Shown here one piece after another: positions 1-12,277 of a stretch of DNA of 64,000 nt. The first letter of the stretch is position 1; every line of letters begins with the position of its first letter. The stretch spans positions 248,001 to 312,000 of the forward strand of contig NZ_JACFQG010000001.1 of assembly GCF_016101585.1 (NCBI RefSeq), read 5' to 3'. The translations under genes were made by a program, and so were the position numbers. Under the pieces are notes generated by a model that saw only the letters and a list, made by a program, of their open reading frames with translations, was not told the origin of the DNA and ran no database searches. This DNA is from Bifidobacterium polysaccharolyticum. Lineage in GTDB: Bacteria; Actinomycetota; Actinomycetes; Actinomycetales; Bifidobacteriaceae.

Positions 1-1177
1 CATCCTCGTCCAGGTCGGCGGCCTGACGGCTGAGTATATCGGCAATCAGATCACGCTGATCGTCCTGGCCTTGAGGTCCAGATGCCTCCTGTGCTTGCCT
101 GGCGGGTACACCCGAGCCCAGAACCCAGGATTCAACCCTTCCGCGGCCTAGGACGGTCTCGGGCAGCTCCTGCAGGATCAGGTCGCCCACCTGCTCGGGG
201 CCGCAGTAACGGATCATGCCCACGTTGCCGTTGGCAGCAGCCTTGCTGGAGAGCAGCCCGGCGCCATGGTAGAGGGCGGATCCGGTGACCAGGCCGACCA
301 CGCCCCGACTGTACTTGGTGTCATTTACCCGAGGCACTCTCAGGAGACTGGCGCAGTCCTCAGCGCTCATGCAGGAGACGCTGGGGACCAGGGCCGAGGT
401 GTCAAAACCGAAGTCAACCAGGACGATTCTGCCGCAGACATAGGCGGCCGGGGGCAGCATCAGGCAGGGTTTCATGGCTCCCATGGTCACGGTCACATCT
501 GCCGGAATGTAGGCACCGGGAAGTGTGCCCTCGTCCACGTCCAAACCGGAGGGGGTATCCACGGCCAGAACCAAGGGCCTATCCTGGCCGGCGGGGTCGT
601 GCCAGGCTGGTCTGTCGGGCAGACCGCTCTCCACGCCCAGTTCTGCGGCCAGAGCAGCGGGAATGCCGCGCAACGCCCCCTTGAGGCCGATACCCGTCAT
701 GGCATCGATAATCAGATCCGCCTGTCGGCACAGTTCCAAGGCCTGGTCCATCTCCTCGGATGCTTGGTCCGGTCCGGAGGGGGCCTCGCAACCGGGGATG
801 GCTGCCTGGGGATCCAGGGCCGTGACCACTCCGCCGGCACGTAGAAGAGCATCCAGCCCACCCTGGTGCAGGCTGCGTCCGGTGGCCACCACAGTCACGT
901 CGGCCCCGTGCCCGGCCAGGTCAGCTGAGGCATAGAGCCCGTCGCCGCCATTGTTGCCGGCCCCTGCCAGCAGGACGATCCTGGCGCCTGCCGGCTCCAG
1001 TCCAGCCTGGGTCAGCATGACATCGGCCACGGAGGCCAGGGATCCGGCGGCAATGCGCATCAGAGGCACTCCGTCATCCAAAAACGGCTGCTCCAGGGAT
1101 CGGATCATGTCGGCGGAATAGGCGCTGGTGGCCAGGGTCCGCCGGGCTTCGTGGCGTTCATCTGGTGACGGCTTCAT
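1..1177 (-). CDS. nnr: Bifunctional NAD(P)H-hydrate epimerase / dehydratase, 3' end outside the window
   Basis: Repairs hydrated NADH and NADPH: the N-terminal YjeF_N domain epimerises NAD(P)HX and the C-terminal ribokinase-like domain dehydrates it using ADP or ATP. I translated this strand directly: the start is ATG at 1177 and about 392 codons are open to the window edge. The glycine-rich nucleotide motif GAGNNGGDG lies at residues 72-80. Near the edge the kinase-like domain begins, with the segment YHGAGLLSSKAA. The family is usually about 500-560 residues, so the ADP-binding end of the dehydratase domain is missing. It is divergent from the mgtC-like gene, with a 137-base gap holding two CACGTG palindromes. 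The family call is firm. Confidence 0.85.
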   Translation of the reverse strand, partial: MKPSPDERHEARRTLATSAYSADMIRSLEQPFLDDGVPLMRIAAGSLASVADVMLTQAGLEPAGARIVLLAGAGNNGGDGLYASADLAGHGADVTVVATGRSLHQGGLDALLRAGGVVTALDPQAAIPGCEAPSGPDQASEEMDQALELCRQADLIIDAMTGIGLKGALRGIPAALAAELGVESGLPDRPAWHDPAGQDRPLVLAVDTPSGLDVDEGTLPGAYIPADVTVTMGAMKPCLMLPPAAYVCGRIVLVDFGFDTSALVPSVSCMSAEDCASLLRVPRVNDTKYSRGVVGLVTGSALYHGAGLLSSKAAANGNVGMIRYCGPEQVGDLILQELPETVLGRGRVESWVLGSGVPARQAQEASGPQGQDDQRDLIADILSRQAADLDED

Positions 1178-1203
1178 GGCATTACACCCCTCATTCAAAA
1201 GGT

Positions 1204-1236
1204 CCACGTGCGACGGCGGCACGGCCGGCCACGTGC
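1204..1236. promoter_or_regulatory. Two CCACGTGC direct repeats in a divergent promoter region
   Basis: CCACGTGC occurs at 1204-1211 and 1229-1236, 25 bp start to start, each containing the palindrome CACGTG. They lie between nnr (leftward) and the mgtC-like gene (rightward). A TATAAG-like -10 hexamer sits near 1275 for the rightward gene. An operator role is inference only. Confidence 0.25.
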
Positions 1237-1314
1237 TGGCTCCACTCTATCCGATGGCCATGTCCTGAAAGCGTTATAAGGTCTGCCTATTTACGAGGGC
1301 AGGAAAGGAAATTC

Positions 1315-2004
1315 ATGCAGGGATTCGCAATGCCGAACCAGGGCCAGATTATGGCAGTGGTCCTGACGGTGGCCCTATGTGGCCTGATCGGTTTCGAGCG
1401 CGAGTTCCTCAAACATGACGCTGGCATCCGCACCCATATTCTGGTGGGTCTGGGCAGCTGCCTGTTCACCATGGTCTCCCTTTACGGCATCCAAGCCGCT
1501 GTAGGCAACTACTCTTGGGATGCCTCCCGAATTGCGGCCGGAGTGGCCTCGGGCATCGGCTTCATCGGCGCCGGGGTCATCTTCTTCAACCACGATTCCG
1601 TCAAGGGTCTGACGACGGCCAGTGCCATCTGGGTGGCCGCTGCTGTGGGCATGGCCTGCGGGGTCCAGCTCTTCGCCATAGCCATCCTGGCTGTCGTCTT
1701 CTACTTCCTGGCCGTTCTGGTCATCGCACCCATCCTCAAGTGGTTCCTGCGCAACCGTCAGAACACAGTTCTGCGCATCGTATATCAAGACGGCCACGGC
1801 TGCCTGCGTGAATCCCTGCTGCTGGCCACCCGCATGGGCTTCGAGTCCCGGGTGCTGACCATCCACGAGCTGCACCGGGATGCCTGGAAGGGCGCCGATG
1901 TCACTGTCAACCTGTTGGGCAAGGGGGACGTGACCGAGCTGGTCGAATCCATAGGCCAGACTCCAGGGGTCAAAGGGGTTGAGGTCCTGGGGGAGGACGA
2001 CTGA
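1315..2004 (+). CDS. MgtC/SapB family membrane protein
   Basis: A 229-residue protein of the MgtC/SapB family, linked in other bacteria to magnesium limitation and membrane ATPase control; the biochemical role is unsettled. Several hydrophobic segments fill residues 10-145. The family hallmarks are visible: GFERE followed by GIRTHILVGLG, then the glycine-rich stretch ASGIGFIGAGVIF. The soluble C-terminal part (about 150-229) fits the ACT-like domain of longer MgtC proteins. I chose ATG at 1315 because AGGAAAGG lies just upstream; the frame is open further upstream to 1165 but without a ribosome site. It appears monocistronic, convergent with the ABC-F gene. Confidence 0.8.
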   Translation: MQGFAMPNQGQIMAVVLTVALCGLIGFEREFLKHDAGIRTHILVGLGSCLFTMVSLYGIQAAVGNYSWDASRIAAGVASGIGFIGAGVIFFNHDSVKGLTTASAIWVAAAVGMACGVQLFAIAILAVVFYFLAVLVIAPILKWFLRNRQNTVLRIVYQDGHGCLRESLLLATRMGFESRVLTIHELHRDAWKGADVTVNLLGKGDVTELVESIGQTPGVKGVEVLGEDD

Positions 2005-2053
2005 CCCGCTGACGACGCAGACGACCCACAGCCATGGGCCAACAGGTGGCTAC

Positions 2054-3655
2054 CTACTCCTCGGCCACCAGATCCAGATAGTCGTCGCTCCAGAGGTCCT
2101 CATCACCGTCGGGCATGAGCAGCACCCGTTCAGGGTTGAGCGCCTTGACGGCCCCCTCGTCGTGGGTGACCAGCACGATGGCCCCCTCGTACTTGGCGAT
2201 GGCCTTGAGTATCTCGTCCCGCGAGGCGGGGTCCAGGTTGTTGGTGGGCTCGTCCAACAGCAGGACGTTGGCCCGGCTGGTCACCAGTGTGGCCAGGGCC
2301 AGGCGTGTCTTCTCGCCACCCGAAAGAACCTTGGTGGGCTTCATGGCGTCGTCCCCTGAGAAGAGGAAGGAGCCCAGGATGGTCCGCGCCTGGGTGTTGT
2401 CCAGGTCCGGGGCCACGTGCTGTAGGTTCTCCAGAACGGTGACATCGTTATCCAGGGTGTCGTGCTCCTGAGCGAAGTAGCCGATCTTGGCCCCATGCCC
2501 CAGGGTCACCTTGCCAGTGTCGGGCTGCTCGATGCCGGCCAGCAACCGCAGGGTGGTGGTCTTGCCAGCGCCGTTGTACCCCAGGATGACCACCCGGGAG
2601 CCCTTGTCGATGGCCAGGTTGATGCCGGCGAAGACAATGTTGGATCCGTAGGCCTTGGACAGGTCCTCGGCCATGATGGGCGTGCGGCCGCAGGGAGCGG
2701 GATCCGGGAAGCGCAGGTCGGCCACCTTTTCTGCCTTTTCCGCCTCTTGGGTGTCGGCCAGCAGGCGCTGGGCGCGGCGCATCATGTTCTGGGCGGCCAC
2801 GGCCTTGGTGGCCTTGGCGTGCAGGCGGATGCCCTGCCGCATCAGGCGGTCGGCCTTCTTCTCGGCCACCTCGCGTTCGCGGCGTCGGCGCTCCTCGTCC
2901 ACCACCCGCTGGCGCAGGTAGGCCTTCCATCCCATGGTGTACATGTCGATGCAGGAGCGCTGGGCATCCAGATGCCAGATGCGGTTGACGGTCTCGTCAA
3001 GCAGCTCGGTGGAGTGGGAGATGATCAGGAAGCCGCCCTCGAACCGGCGCAGGTAGCCTTTGAGCCACTCAATGGAGTCGGCATCCAAATGGTTGGTGGG
3101 CTCGTCCAGAATCAGGGTGTCGGCATCGGAGAAAAGGATTCTGGCCAGTTCGACCCGTCGGCGCTGACCGCCGGAGAGGGTACCCAGTGCCTGCTGCAGT
3201 GTCTCTTGGCTGAGCCCCAGGCTCTCACCCATGACGATGGCCTGTGACTGGGCCGCATAGCCTCCGGCGTTCTCAAAGTCCTGCTGGGCCTTGTCGTAGC
3301 GCTTCATGGCCTTTTCCATGATTTTGGGATCCGGATTGGTCATCTCGGTCTCGGCCTTACGCATCCGCTGGATGATGGATGCGATGTCCCTGGCGCTCAT
3401 GACCCGGTCCAGGGCGCTTTGCTCGGCATCACCCGCATGTGTGGACTGCGGCAGGTATCCCAGCTGTCCGGTCACCCGCACCTTGCCGGCCGAGGGGAGC
3501 ATGTCTCCGGTGATGACCCTGGTCAACGTGGTCTTGCCGGCGCCGTTGCGACCTACCAGGCCGATGCGGTCGCCTTTGGTCACATGGAAGTCGGTGGCTT
3601 GCAGCAGTAGTCGGGCACCTATTCGGATCTCAAGTCCCTGCGCCTCAATAGCCAT
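2054..3655 (-). CDS. ABC-F family ATP-binding protein
   Basis: A 533-residue protein with two ABC ATPase domains and no membrane segment, the ABC-F arrangement. Walker A motifs are GRNGAGKTT (residues 35-43) and GYNGAGKTT in the second half; signatures are LSGGQRRRVELA and LSGGEKTRLALA, each followed by LDEPTN. Between them lies a charged helical linker of the ABC-F type, rich in Arg and Lys. Such proteins act on the ribosome as translation factors or antibiotic-protection factors rather than as transporters. Which applies here cannot be read from sequence; the N-terminal form resembles a common actinobacterial housekeeping ABC-F group more than a drug-resistance group. Transcribed alone. Confidence 0.85.
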   Translation of the reverse strand: MAIEAQGLEIRIGARLLLQATDFHVTKGDRIGLVGRNGAGKTTLTRVITGDMLPSAGKVRVTGQLGYLPQSTHAGDAEQSALDRVMSARDIASIIQRMRKAETEMTNPDPKIMEKAMKRYDKAQQDFENAGGYAAQSQAIVMGESLGLSQETLQQALGTLSGGQRRRVELARILFSDADTLILDEPTNHLDADSIEWLKGYLRRFEGGFLIISHSTELLDETVNRIWHLDAQRSCIDMYTMGWKAYLRQRVVDEERRRREREVAEKKADRLMRQGIRLHAKATKAVAAQNMMRRAQRLLADTQEAEKAEKVADLRFPDPAPCGRTPIMAEDLSKAYGSNIVFAGINLAIDKGSRVVILGYNGAGKTTTLRLLAGIEQPDTGKVTLGHGAKIGYFAQEHDTLDNDVTVLENLQHVAPDLDNTQARTILGSFLFSGDDAMKPTKVLSGGEKTRLALATLVTSRANVLLLDEPTNNLDPASRDEILKAIAKYEGAIVLVTHDEGAVKALNPERVLLMPDGDEDLWSDDYLDLVAEE

Positions 3656-3772
3656 GCCGCCTCCGACCCCGCTTTCCTTGTGGATTCAAAACTTGCAAGG
3701 AATCATGGTAGCAAGAAGCAAGCCCTGCCAGTGCGTCTCGGCTGACGGGGCAATGGATGAGTCGTGGATGAA

Positions 3773-5005
3773 TCAGCGACGGACCAGTCTGAACTTGCTC
3801 CAGGGGAAGTAGACCAGGAAGGCGCCCACGGCCGTCAGGGCGATGACCAACACACCCATGGCGGCCGCGAAGGAGAAGATCCTGATGCCGATGCCCAGGC
3901 ATGCCCAGATGACCACCAGGCCGAAGACCCAGTCCTTGCCATGCCTGTTCATCAGATAGGCTACGGCCAGGAGTGCGCCGACCACGATGATGGTGGCAAA
4001 TCCCTGGACGGCATTGCTGACCTTGTGCCCGGCGACCACCATGTATCCTGCGTTGACCAGGGTGGCCACGCTCAGCCAGCTGGCGTAGATGGACAGGGGA
4101 ATCCAGTCCAGGGCCTTTGCGGCGGTCGGGGTTCCGGCCTTGGTGGCGTCCCTGCGCACCAGGGCATAGAGCATCCAGGACAGCACAGCCAGAATGAGGA
4201 TGATGACCAGGGCCCAGAAATTGCGCTCCATGTGCCACAGAGCCAGCCAGGCGATATTCAGGCAGCAAGTGGCCACAAAGAGCAACCCGCTCAGCGTGAA
4301 GGGCAGGAATCCCAGGCGTTTGCGGCTGGGGCCCGCCAGGCAGAAGCGGAAGAGCCATATGGCCAGGGCAATGTAGATGACCCCCCAGATAGCGAAAACG
4401 TAGCCGGCGGGCATGATCCAGAGGTCGACCTTGCGGGCCAGGCCACCCACGGTCGTGCCATGGAAGTGGTAGACCTCCGCATAACCGTTGAAGCCCACCA
4501 TTGCCATCCAGGCCACCCAGAGCAGGATGTCCTCGAAGAGCTTCCAGCCGCGACCCTTGGAGGATTCCTGTTCCTTTTCAGGCTGACCCTGCTTTTGATG
4601 TTGCTCCTTTGTTCGTTCCTGAGCCCGATTTGATCCCTGCGTCGCCTCATTGCTGCTGCGATCAGAGCGACCTTTGCCTCCATTGGCGGTCTCATCAGCA
4701 CTGGTTTTCCCAGCCGCTGCCTTCTCTGACGAATCATCGGACTGCTTGGCTGCAGTACCCGAAAGCGATGAACCCGAAGCAGACAAGTCTGGAGTTGATG
4801 AATTCGAAGTCGACGGATTTGTAGATGCCGAACGTACATCTGTCGAACTCCGAGTTGCCGATGCAGAGCTCGATTTCGTGGAACCTGCACCTGCTGAATT
4901 TTTGGCTGATTGGCTGCCCTGCATGGCAGGGGAGGTACGCTTGGCTCTCTCGACCGGATCCTCCTTGTCGATCCAGAGTCTACGCGGATTGTCCTTGTCA
5001 GTCAT
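3773..5005 (-). CDS. TspO/MBR-like tryptophan-rich membrane protein with long disordered N-terminus
   Basis: A 410-residue protein. Roughly residues 15-140 are Ser/Thr/Ala/Lys-rich and look disordered and cytoplasmic. The rest holds about eight hydrophobic segments with many tryptophans, including PAGYVFAIWGVIYIALA, which resembles the conserved first part of TspO/MBR proteins. Family members bind porphyrins, which is notable because coproheme enzymes are encoded 12 kb away. The start is ATG 5005 with GGAGAGGAAG upstream; an open extension to 5092 lacks a ribosome site. The family call rests on motif resemblance, and a generic multi-pass membrane protein is the alternative. The long low-complexity tail is unusual for TspO. 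Confidence 0.55.
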   Translation of the reverse strand: MTDKDNPRRLWIDKEDPVERAKRTSPAMQGSQSAKNSAGAGSTKSSSASATRSSTDVRSASTNPSTSNSSTPDLSASGSSLSGTAAKQSDDSSEKAAAGKTSADETANGGKGRSDRSSNEATQGSNRAQERTKEQHQKQGQPEKEQESSKGRGWKLFEDILLWVAWMAMVGFNGYAEVYHFHGTTVGGLARKVDLWIMPAGYVFAIWGVIYIALAIWLFRFCLAGPSRKRLGFLPFTLSGLLFVATCCLNIAWLALWHMERNFWALVIILILAVLSWMLYALVRRDATKAGTPTAAKALDWIPLSIYASWLSVATLVNAGYMVVAGHKVSNAVQGFATIIVVGALLAVAYLMNRHGKDWVFGLVVIWACLGIGIRIFSFAAAMGVLVIALTAVGAFLVYFPWSKFRLVRR

Positions 5006-5189
5006 GGCACATGCTTCCTCTCCTTGCCGGCCGCAACCGTACTGCCGCCATGGGGATGACCCCGGGCATGGGCCGACCGGCCTCTGCTTCAACTCTAAAT
5101 CGGCCAGCCTGGCTCGGTGGTATTGACCACCCGGTCAGGACTGCCGCCGGTGCTAGCCTGAAGCCGAATGCCAGAAAGGGGAGTACAGC

Positions 5190-5792
5190 ATGGCCGAACC
5201 TTCACATAGATGCGACTGGGCTCGAGTAGACGACCCGCTCATGCGCAGCTACCACGACCATGAGTGGGGCCGCCCCCTGCATGGCTCCCAGAGGCTCTTC
5301 GCTATGCTCTCCTTGGAGATATTCCAGTGCGGGCTCAGCTGGCAGCTGATCCTGCATCGTCGTCAGGCCTTCTTCAAGGATTTCAACAACTTCGATATTC
5401 AAGCGGTCGCCGCCTTCGACACCGACCGAATCGACCGTCTCATGGCCGACCCTGCCATCATCCGCAATCGACGCAAGATCGAAGCCACGGTGGCCAATGC
5501 CGTCGTGGTCGCCAGCCAATTCCCCGGGGAGGAATTCGACCGCTACTGCTGGTCCTTTACCGGTGGGCTGACAATCAATCACGACTACCCGGACGATTCG
5601 TCCATACCGCGCTACGACCACCTGTCAGCCATCGTGTGCAAGGACATGCGCGACCTGGGCCTACGCTTCCTGGGCCCGGTGACCGTCCACTCCTTCCTCC
5701 AGGCAGCCGGCATGATCAACGACCACCAGCACGACTGCTTCCTCAACGGTTGCAAACGCCCGCCTCTTGATTCGCCGGACTTGTCCATCTAA
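5190..5792 (+). CDS. tag: DNA-3-methyladenine glycosylase I
   Basis: Removes 3-methyladenine from alkylated DNA, starting base excision repair. The 200-residue length is normal for Tag. The N-terminus has RCDW followed by YHDHEWG. The zinc-snap ligands known in E. coli Tag appear to be kept: Cys8, His22, and near the C-terminus the HxxxC pair in NDHQHDC. The stretch FQCGLSWQLIL and DPAIIRNRRKIEATVANA are family signatures. ATG 5190 follows AAAGGGGAG. It stands alone just upstream of the SOS-boxed uvrA promoter but ends before the LexA-like site, so it is probably not itself under that site. Confidence 0.92.
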   Translation: MAEPSHRCDWARVDDPLMRSYHDHEWGRPLHGSQRLFAMLSLEIFQCGLSWQLILHRRQAFFKDFNNFDIQAVAAFDTDRIDRLMADPAIIRNRRKIEATVANAVVVASQFPGEEFDRYCWSFTGGLTINHDYPDDSSIPRYDHLSAIVCKDMRDLGLRFLGPVTVHSFLQAAGMINDHQHDCFLNGCKRPPLDSPDLSI

Positions 5793-5799
5793 GCCGTCA

Positions 5800-5815
5800 T
5801 CGAACACCTGTTCGA
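5800..5815. promoter_or_regulatory. LexA/SOS box in the uvrA promoter
   Basis: The sequence TCGAACACCTGTTCGA is a perfect match to the Gram-positive LexA consensus TCGAAC-N4-GTTCGA. It lies 83 bp before the uvrA start used here. A -10-like TATTAT at 5834-5839 would place the box over the -35 region, a typical position for repression. DNA damage should therefore induce uvrA and the coupled uvrC. Confidence 0.85.
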
Positions 5816-5897
5816 ATTATTCGGCCCAGGCGATATTATGGTCAGGCTTTGGCCTCAGCCTTGGCCATGGGTCTTCAGGGAAGCGGATGGGAAGCAC

Positions 5898-8872
<2,975 letters not shown>

Positions 8873-8876
<4 letters not shown>

Positions 8877-11173
8877 CCCGCAGCTGCTTCGAGCGTCACA
8901 CGCCGCAGGTATGGCGACGCACCGCTCAAGCCCTGGAGGAGGAGTCCGCCACCGGCACCACCGCCGGCGTCAACAAGAACGGCGCACCCTTGCTGGGCGA
9001 CAGCCGTGACCTCTTCCGCCCCAAAACGTCGGACATTCCAGCCCAGCCCGGTGTCTACAAGTGGCGGGATGGCGACGGTCGAGTTATCTATGTGGGCAAG
9101 GCCAAGAACCTGCGCAACCGCCTGACCAATTACTTCCAGCCCCTGGAAAACTTGCATCCGCGCACCCAGACCATGGTGCTGACGGCCCGAAGTCTGGAGT
9201 GGACCGTCGTGGGCACCGACCTGGAGTCCCTGACCCTTGAATACACCTGGATCAAGGAGTTCGACCCCCGCTTCAACGTCAAGCTGCGTGACGACAAGAC
9301 ATACCCCTACCTGGCTGTCTCCGTGGGAGAGGAGTTCCCCCGGGTCTGGATGACCCGCGTGCGCAAGCGGCATGACACCCGCTACTTCGGCCCCTACGCC
9401 AAGGTCTGGGACATGAAGCACACCCTGGATGCCTTGCTCAAGACCTATCCTGTGCGCACCTGCACCCCCGGCGTCTTCCGCAAGGCCAAGCTCAGCGGCC
9501 GCCCCTGTCTGCTGGCCTCCATCGGCAAGTGCTCGGCACCCTGCGTGGGCCGGATCAGCGCAAGCGACCACCGTCGTCTCTGTACGGAGCTGACTGGGGT
9601 CATCACAGGCAGGCTGGGCAAGAGCTACCGGGCCAGCCTGACCAGGAGCATGCAGAAGGCCAGTAAGGAGCTGGACTTCGAGAAGGCCGCCCGTCTGCGC
9701 GACCAGATCGCCATGCTGGATACGGTCATCGAGCAGAACGCCGTGGCCTTCGCCTCCAACGTGGATGTGGATGTCTTCGGCGTGGCCTCGGACGAACTGG
9801 AGGCCTCGGTACACGCTTTCTTCGTGCGCTCTGGAGCCATCCGTGGCGAACGCAACTGGAGCGTGGAGCGGGTCGAGGACGTCTCCGACAGCGAGCTGAT
9901 CAGCGACCTGCTGGTACAGGTCTACTCGGACCTGATGAATGAGAACGACAGCGAACTGCACAAGCTGCCAACAGAGTCGGACACACCCGTCTCCATCAGC
10001 CAGGACAGGGATGCCATGGGCTCCACCCAGAAGGTCACGGCCCTGGATGCCGAAGCTCGGGCCAAGGCCACCAGGAGCCGACACCAGCATCAGGATCAGA
10101 CCGGACGTGCCGACCTGCTGGCCCCCATTTCTCCAGTGCCTCCCGAAGTCATTGTCCCTATCCAGCCGGATCGGACCGGCGACTTGCAGGAGTGGCTGCG
10201 GGAGCTGCGCGGATCCGCAGTGACCATCCGTGTGGCCAGTCGTGGTGAGAAGAAGTCTCTGATGGACCGGGCCAACGCCAACGCCCGCCAGGCCCTGCAG
10301 CGCAGCAAGCTCAGTCGTATGAGCGACATGGGCACCCGCACCCAGGCCATGAACGACGTGGCCAAGGCCCTTGGGCTGGACCGCGCTCCGCTGCGCATCG
10401 AGTGTTACGACATCTCCAACACCGTGGGTGGCCAGTTCCAGGTGGCCTCCATGGTGGTTTTTGAGGATGCCGTCCCTAAGAAGTCCGAGTACCGTCGATT
10501 CGCCATTCGAGGCGAGGACGGCAAGGGCGCTGTGGACGATATGAGCGCCATCTATGAGACTCTGACCCGGCGCTTCCGTCACGGCAACATAGCCGGTGAC
10601 AGCGGTGACAGTATGGAGGCCGAGCGAAAGGCCAGCGACAAGGCGCCTGAATTGGTGGAGCAGGAGGAGGGGGCCATCGTTCAGCAGAACACCTCCGCCC
10701 GCCACTTCGCCTACAAACCCAACCTGATCGTAGTCGATGGCGGCAAGCCTCAGGTAACCGCTGCAGCACGGGCCCTGCACGACTGCGGTGTGGACGATGT
10801 GGCCCTCTGCGGGCTGGCTAAGCGACTGGAGGAGGTCTGGGTGCCTAACGATGACTATCCCATCATCCTCAAGCGCCAGTCTGAGGGCATGTACCTGCTG
10901 CAGCGCGTGAGGGACGAGTCTCACCGGTTCGCCATTACCTACCACCGTCAGACCCGGCGCAAGGGTGCTCTCCGGTCGGCTCTGGACGAGATTCCGGGCA
11001 TCGGACCCACCTACCAGAAGAAGTTGCTCAATCACTTTGGATCAGTCAAGCGCATGCGCCAGGCATCACAGGAAGAGCTGGAGGCCGTCAAGGGCATCGG
11101 CTCTGCCAAGGCCAAGGCCATCTATCAGACCTTGCATAGTGACCAGGACCAGACCGGGGACAGCCAGCGATAA
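8873..11173 (+). CDS. uvrC: Excinuclease ABC subunit C
   Basis: Dual-incision nuclease of nucleotide excision repair. The GIY-YIG domain is at the N-terminus (PGVYKW...[13 protein letters not shown]), a UVR motif for UvrB contact near residues 255-290 ([18 protein letters not shown]), an RNase H-like nuclease domain follows, and tandem helix-hairpin-helix motifs close the protein ([29 protein letters not shown]). At 766 residues it is longer than the usual 600-680 because of two hydrophilic insertions, around residues 355-420 and 575-610. It begins at the ATGA overlap with uvrA. Confidence 0.95.
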
Positions 11174-11221
11174 AATGGCTCAGGAGGCTGGCAAAGAGCC
11201 ATGCCATGATTTGATTGGTGC

Positions 11222-12277
11222 GTGATTGCAGATATGAATGGACCTGATCGTCGTTGTGCCGTTCTGGGCGACCCAATCAGCCATTCCCTTTCGCCTCTTT
11301 TGCATAGATCAGCCTATGCCGCACTCGGCCTGGACGGCTGGCGCTACGACTGTGTGCGCGTGGATGCTGACGGCTTGGCGGACTTTATCCACGGTCTTGA
11401 CCCGTCCTGGGCCGGTCTCAGTCTGACCATGCCCTTAAAGAGTGCTGTCGGCGCCTTGGGAGACTTTAGTGATTTCTGGTCTGAGACCCTAAGGGTGGCC
11501 AACACAATTGTCTTTGAGCAAGGCGGTCCCGGGAAAAGGCCGTCTCTCTACAACACCGACGTGGAGGGTATCGTAGCCGCCCTGCTGGAGGCTGCCGACC
11601 GCTGCCATGCCGATGAAGACCCTGACGATTTGGCTGCTCTGCTGGAGGCAGCATGTCAAGGGCAACAAGACCAGCTGCCCGACCAACCGTACGGAGGAGC
11701 GCGGGCTTTGGTCATCGGCAACGGGAACACCGCCGAGTCCGCCTTCTGCGCCTTGAAGGTGTTGGGAGTCAAGCGTGTAGACCTGCTGGCCCGCAATCCG
11801 AAGCACTGTGACCACATGCTGGACCTCGCTTCTCGATTGGATTTGTCTGAGCCAGCCGTCACCGCCATGGACCAATCTGAGACAGCCAAAAAGGCTCTGA
11901 CCGAGGCCGATATTGTCGTCTCCACCCTCCCTGCGGGAGCAGCCGACCCCCTGTCTGATCTACTCAGTACAGTTGAGACTCCTGACGCCAAAACTTCCGA
12001 GACAGAGACCGCCAAGGCCGATACTCCTGGTGCCAAGCCCGCCGATGCCATTGGTACCGATGAAGACGGACGCCTGGGCTCGGTTCTGCTTGATGTGGTC
12101 TATGACCCCCGACCCACCCCGCTCATGAAGGCCTTCTGCCGTCAGGCGGGCGCTCGTGCCATCAGCGGTGAACGCATGCTGCTCTATCAAGCAGTGCGTC
12201 AGGTGGCACTGATGACCGATCGACCACTGGCCGCTGTTCCGGCAGCTGCTATGGACCGAGCCTTGAGGGAGGTATGA
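11222..12277 (+). CDS. aroE: Shikimate 5-dehydrogenase
   Basis: NADPH-dependent reduction of 3-dehydroshikimate in the aromatic amino acid pathway. Substrate motif ISHSLSP is at the N-terminus, the catalytic lysine is in SLTMPLKSA, and the paired aspartate in NTDVEGI. The nucleotide-binding region has VIGNGNTAESA rather than the common GAGGA pattern. At 351 residues it exceeds the usual 270-290, mainly because of inserts near residues 118-155 and an acidic Thr/Ala-rich stretch near 250-280. Start is GTG 11222 or ATG 11234; neither has a strong ribosome site. It overlaps rapZ by four bases (ATGA), so the two are co-translated. Confidence 0.8.
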   Translation: MIADMNGPDRRCAVLGDPISHSLSPLLHRSAYAALGLDGWRYDCVRVDADGLADFIHGLDPSWAGLSLTMPLKSAVGALGDFSDFWSETLRVANTIVFEQGGPGKRPSLYNTDVEGIVAALLEAADRCHADEDPDDLAALLEAACQGQQDQLPDQPYGGARALVIGNGNTAESAFCALKVLGVKRVDLLARNPKHCDHMLDLASRLDLSEPAVTAMDQSETAKKALTEADIVVSTLPAGAADPLSDLLSTVETPDAKTSETETAKADTPGAKPADAIGTDEDGRLGSVLLDVVYDPRPTPLMKAFCRQAGARAISGERMLLYQAVRQVALMTDRPLAAVPAAAMDRALREV

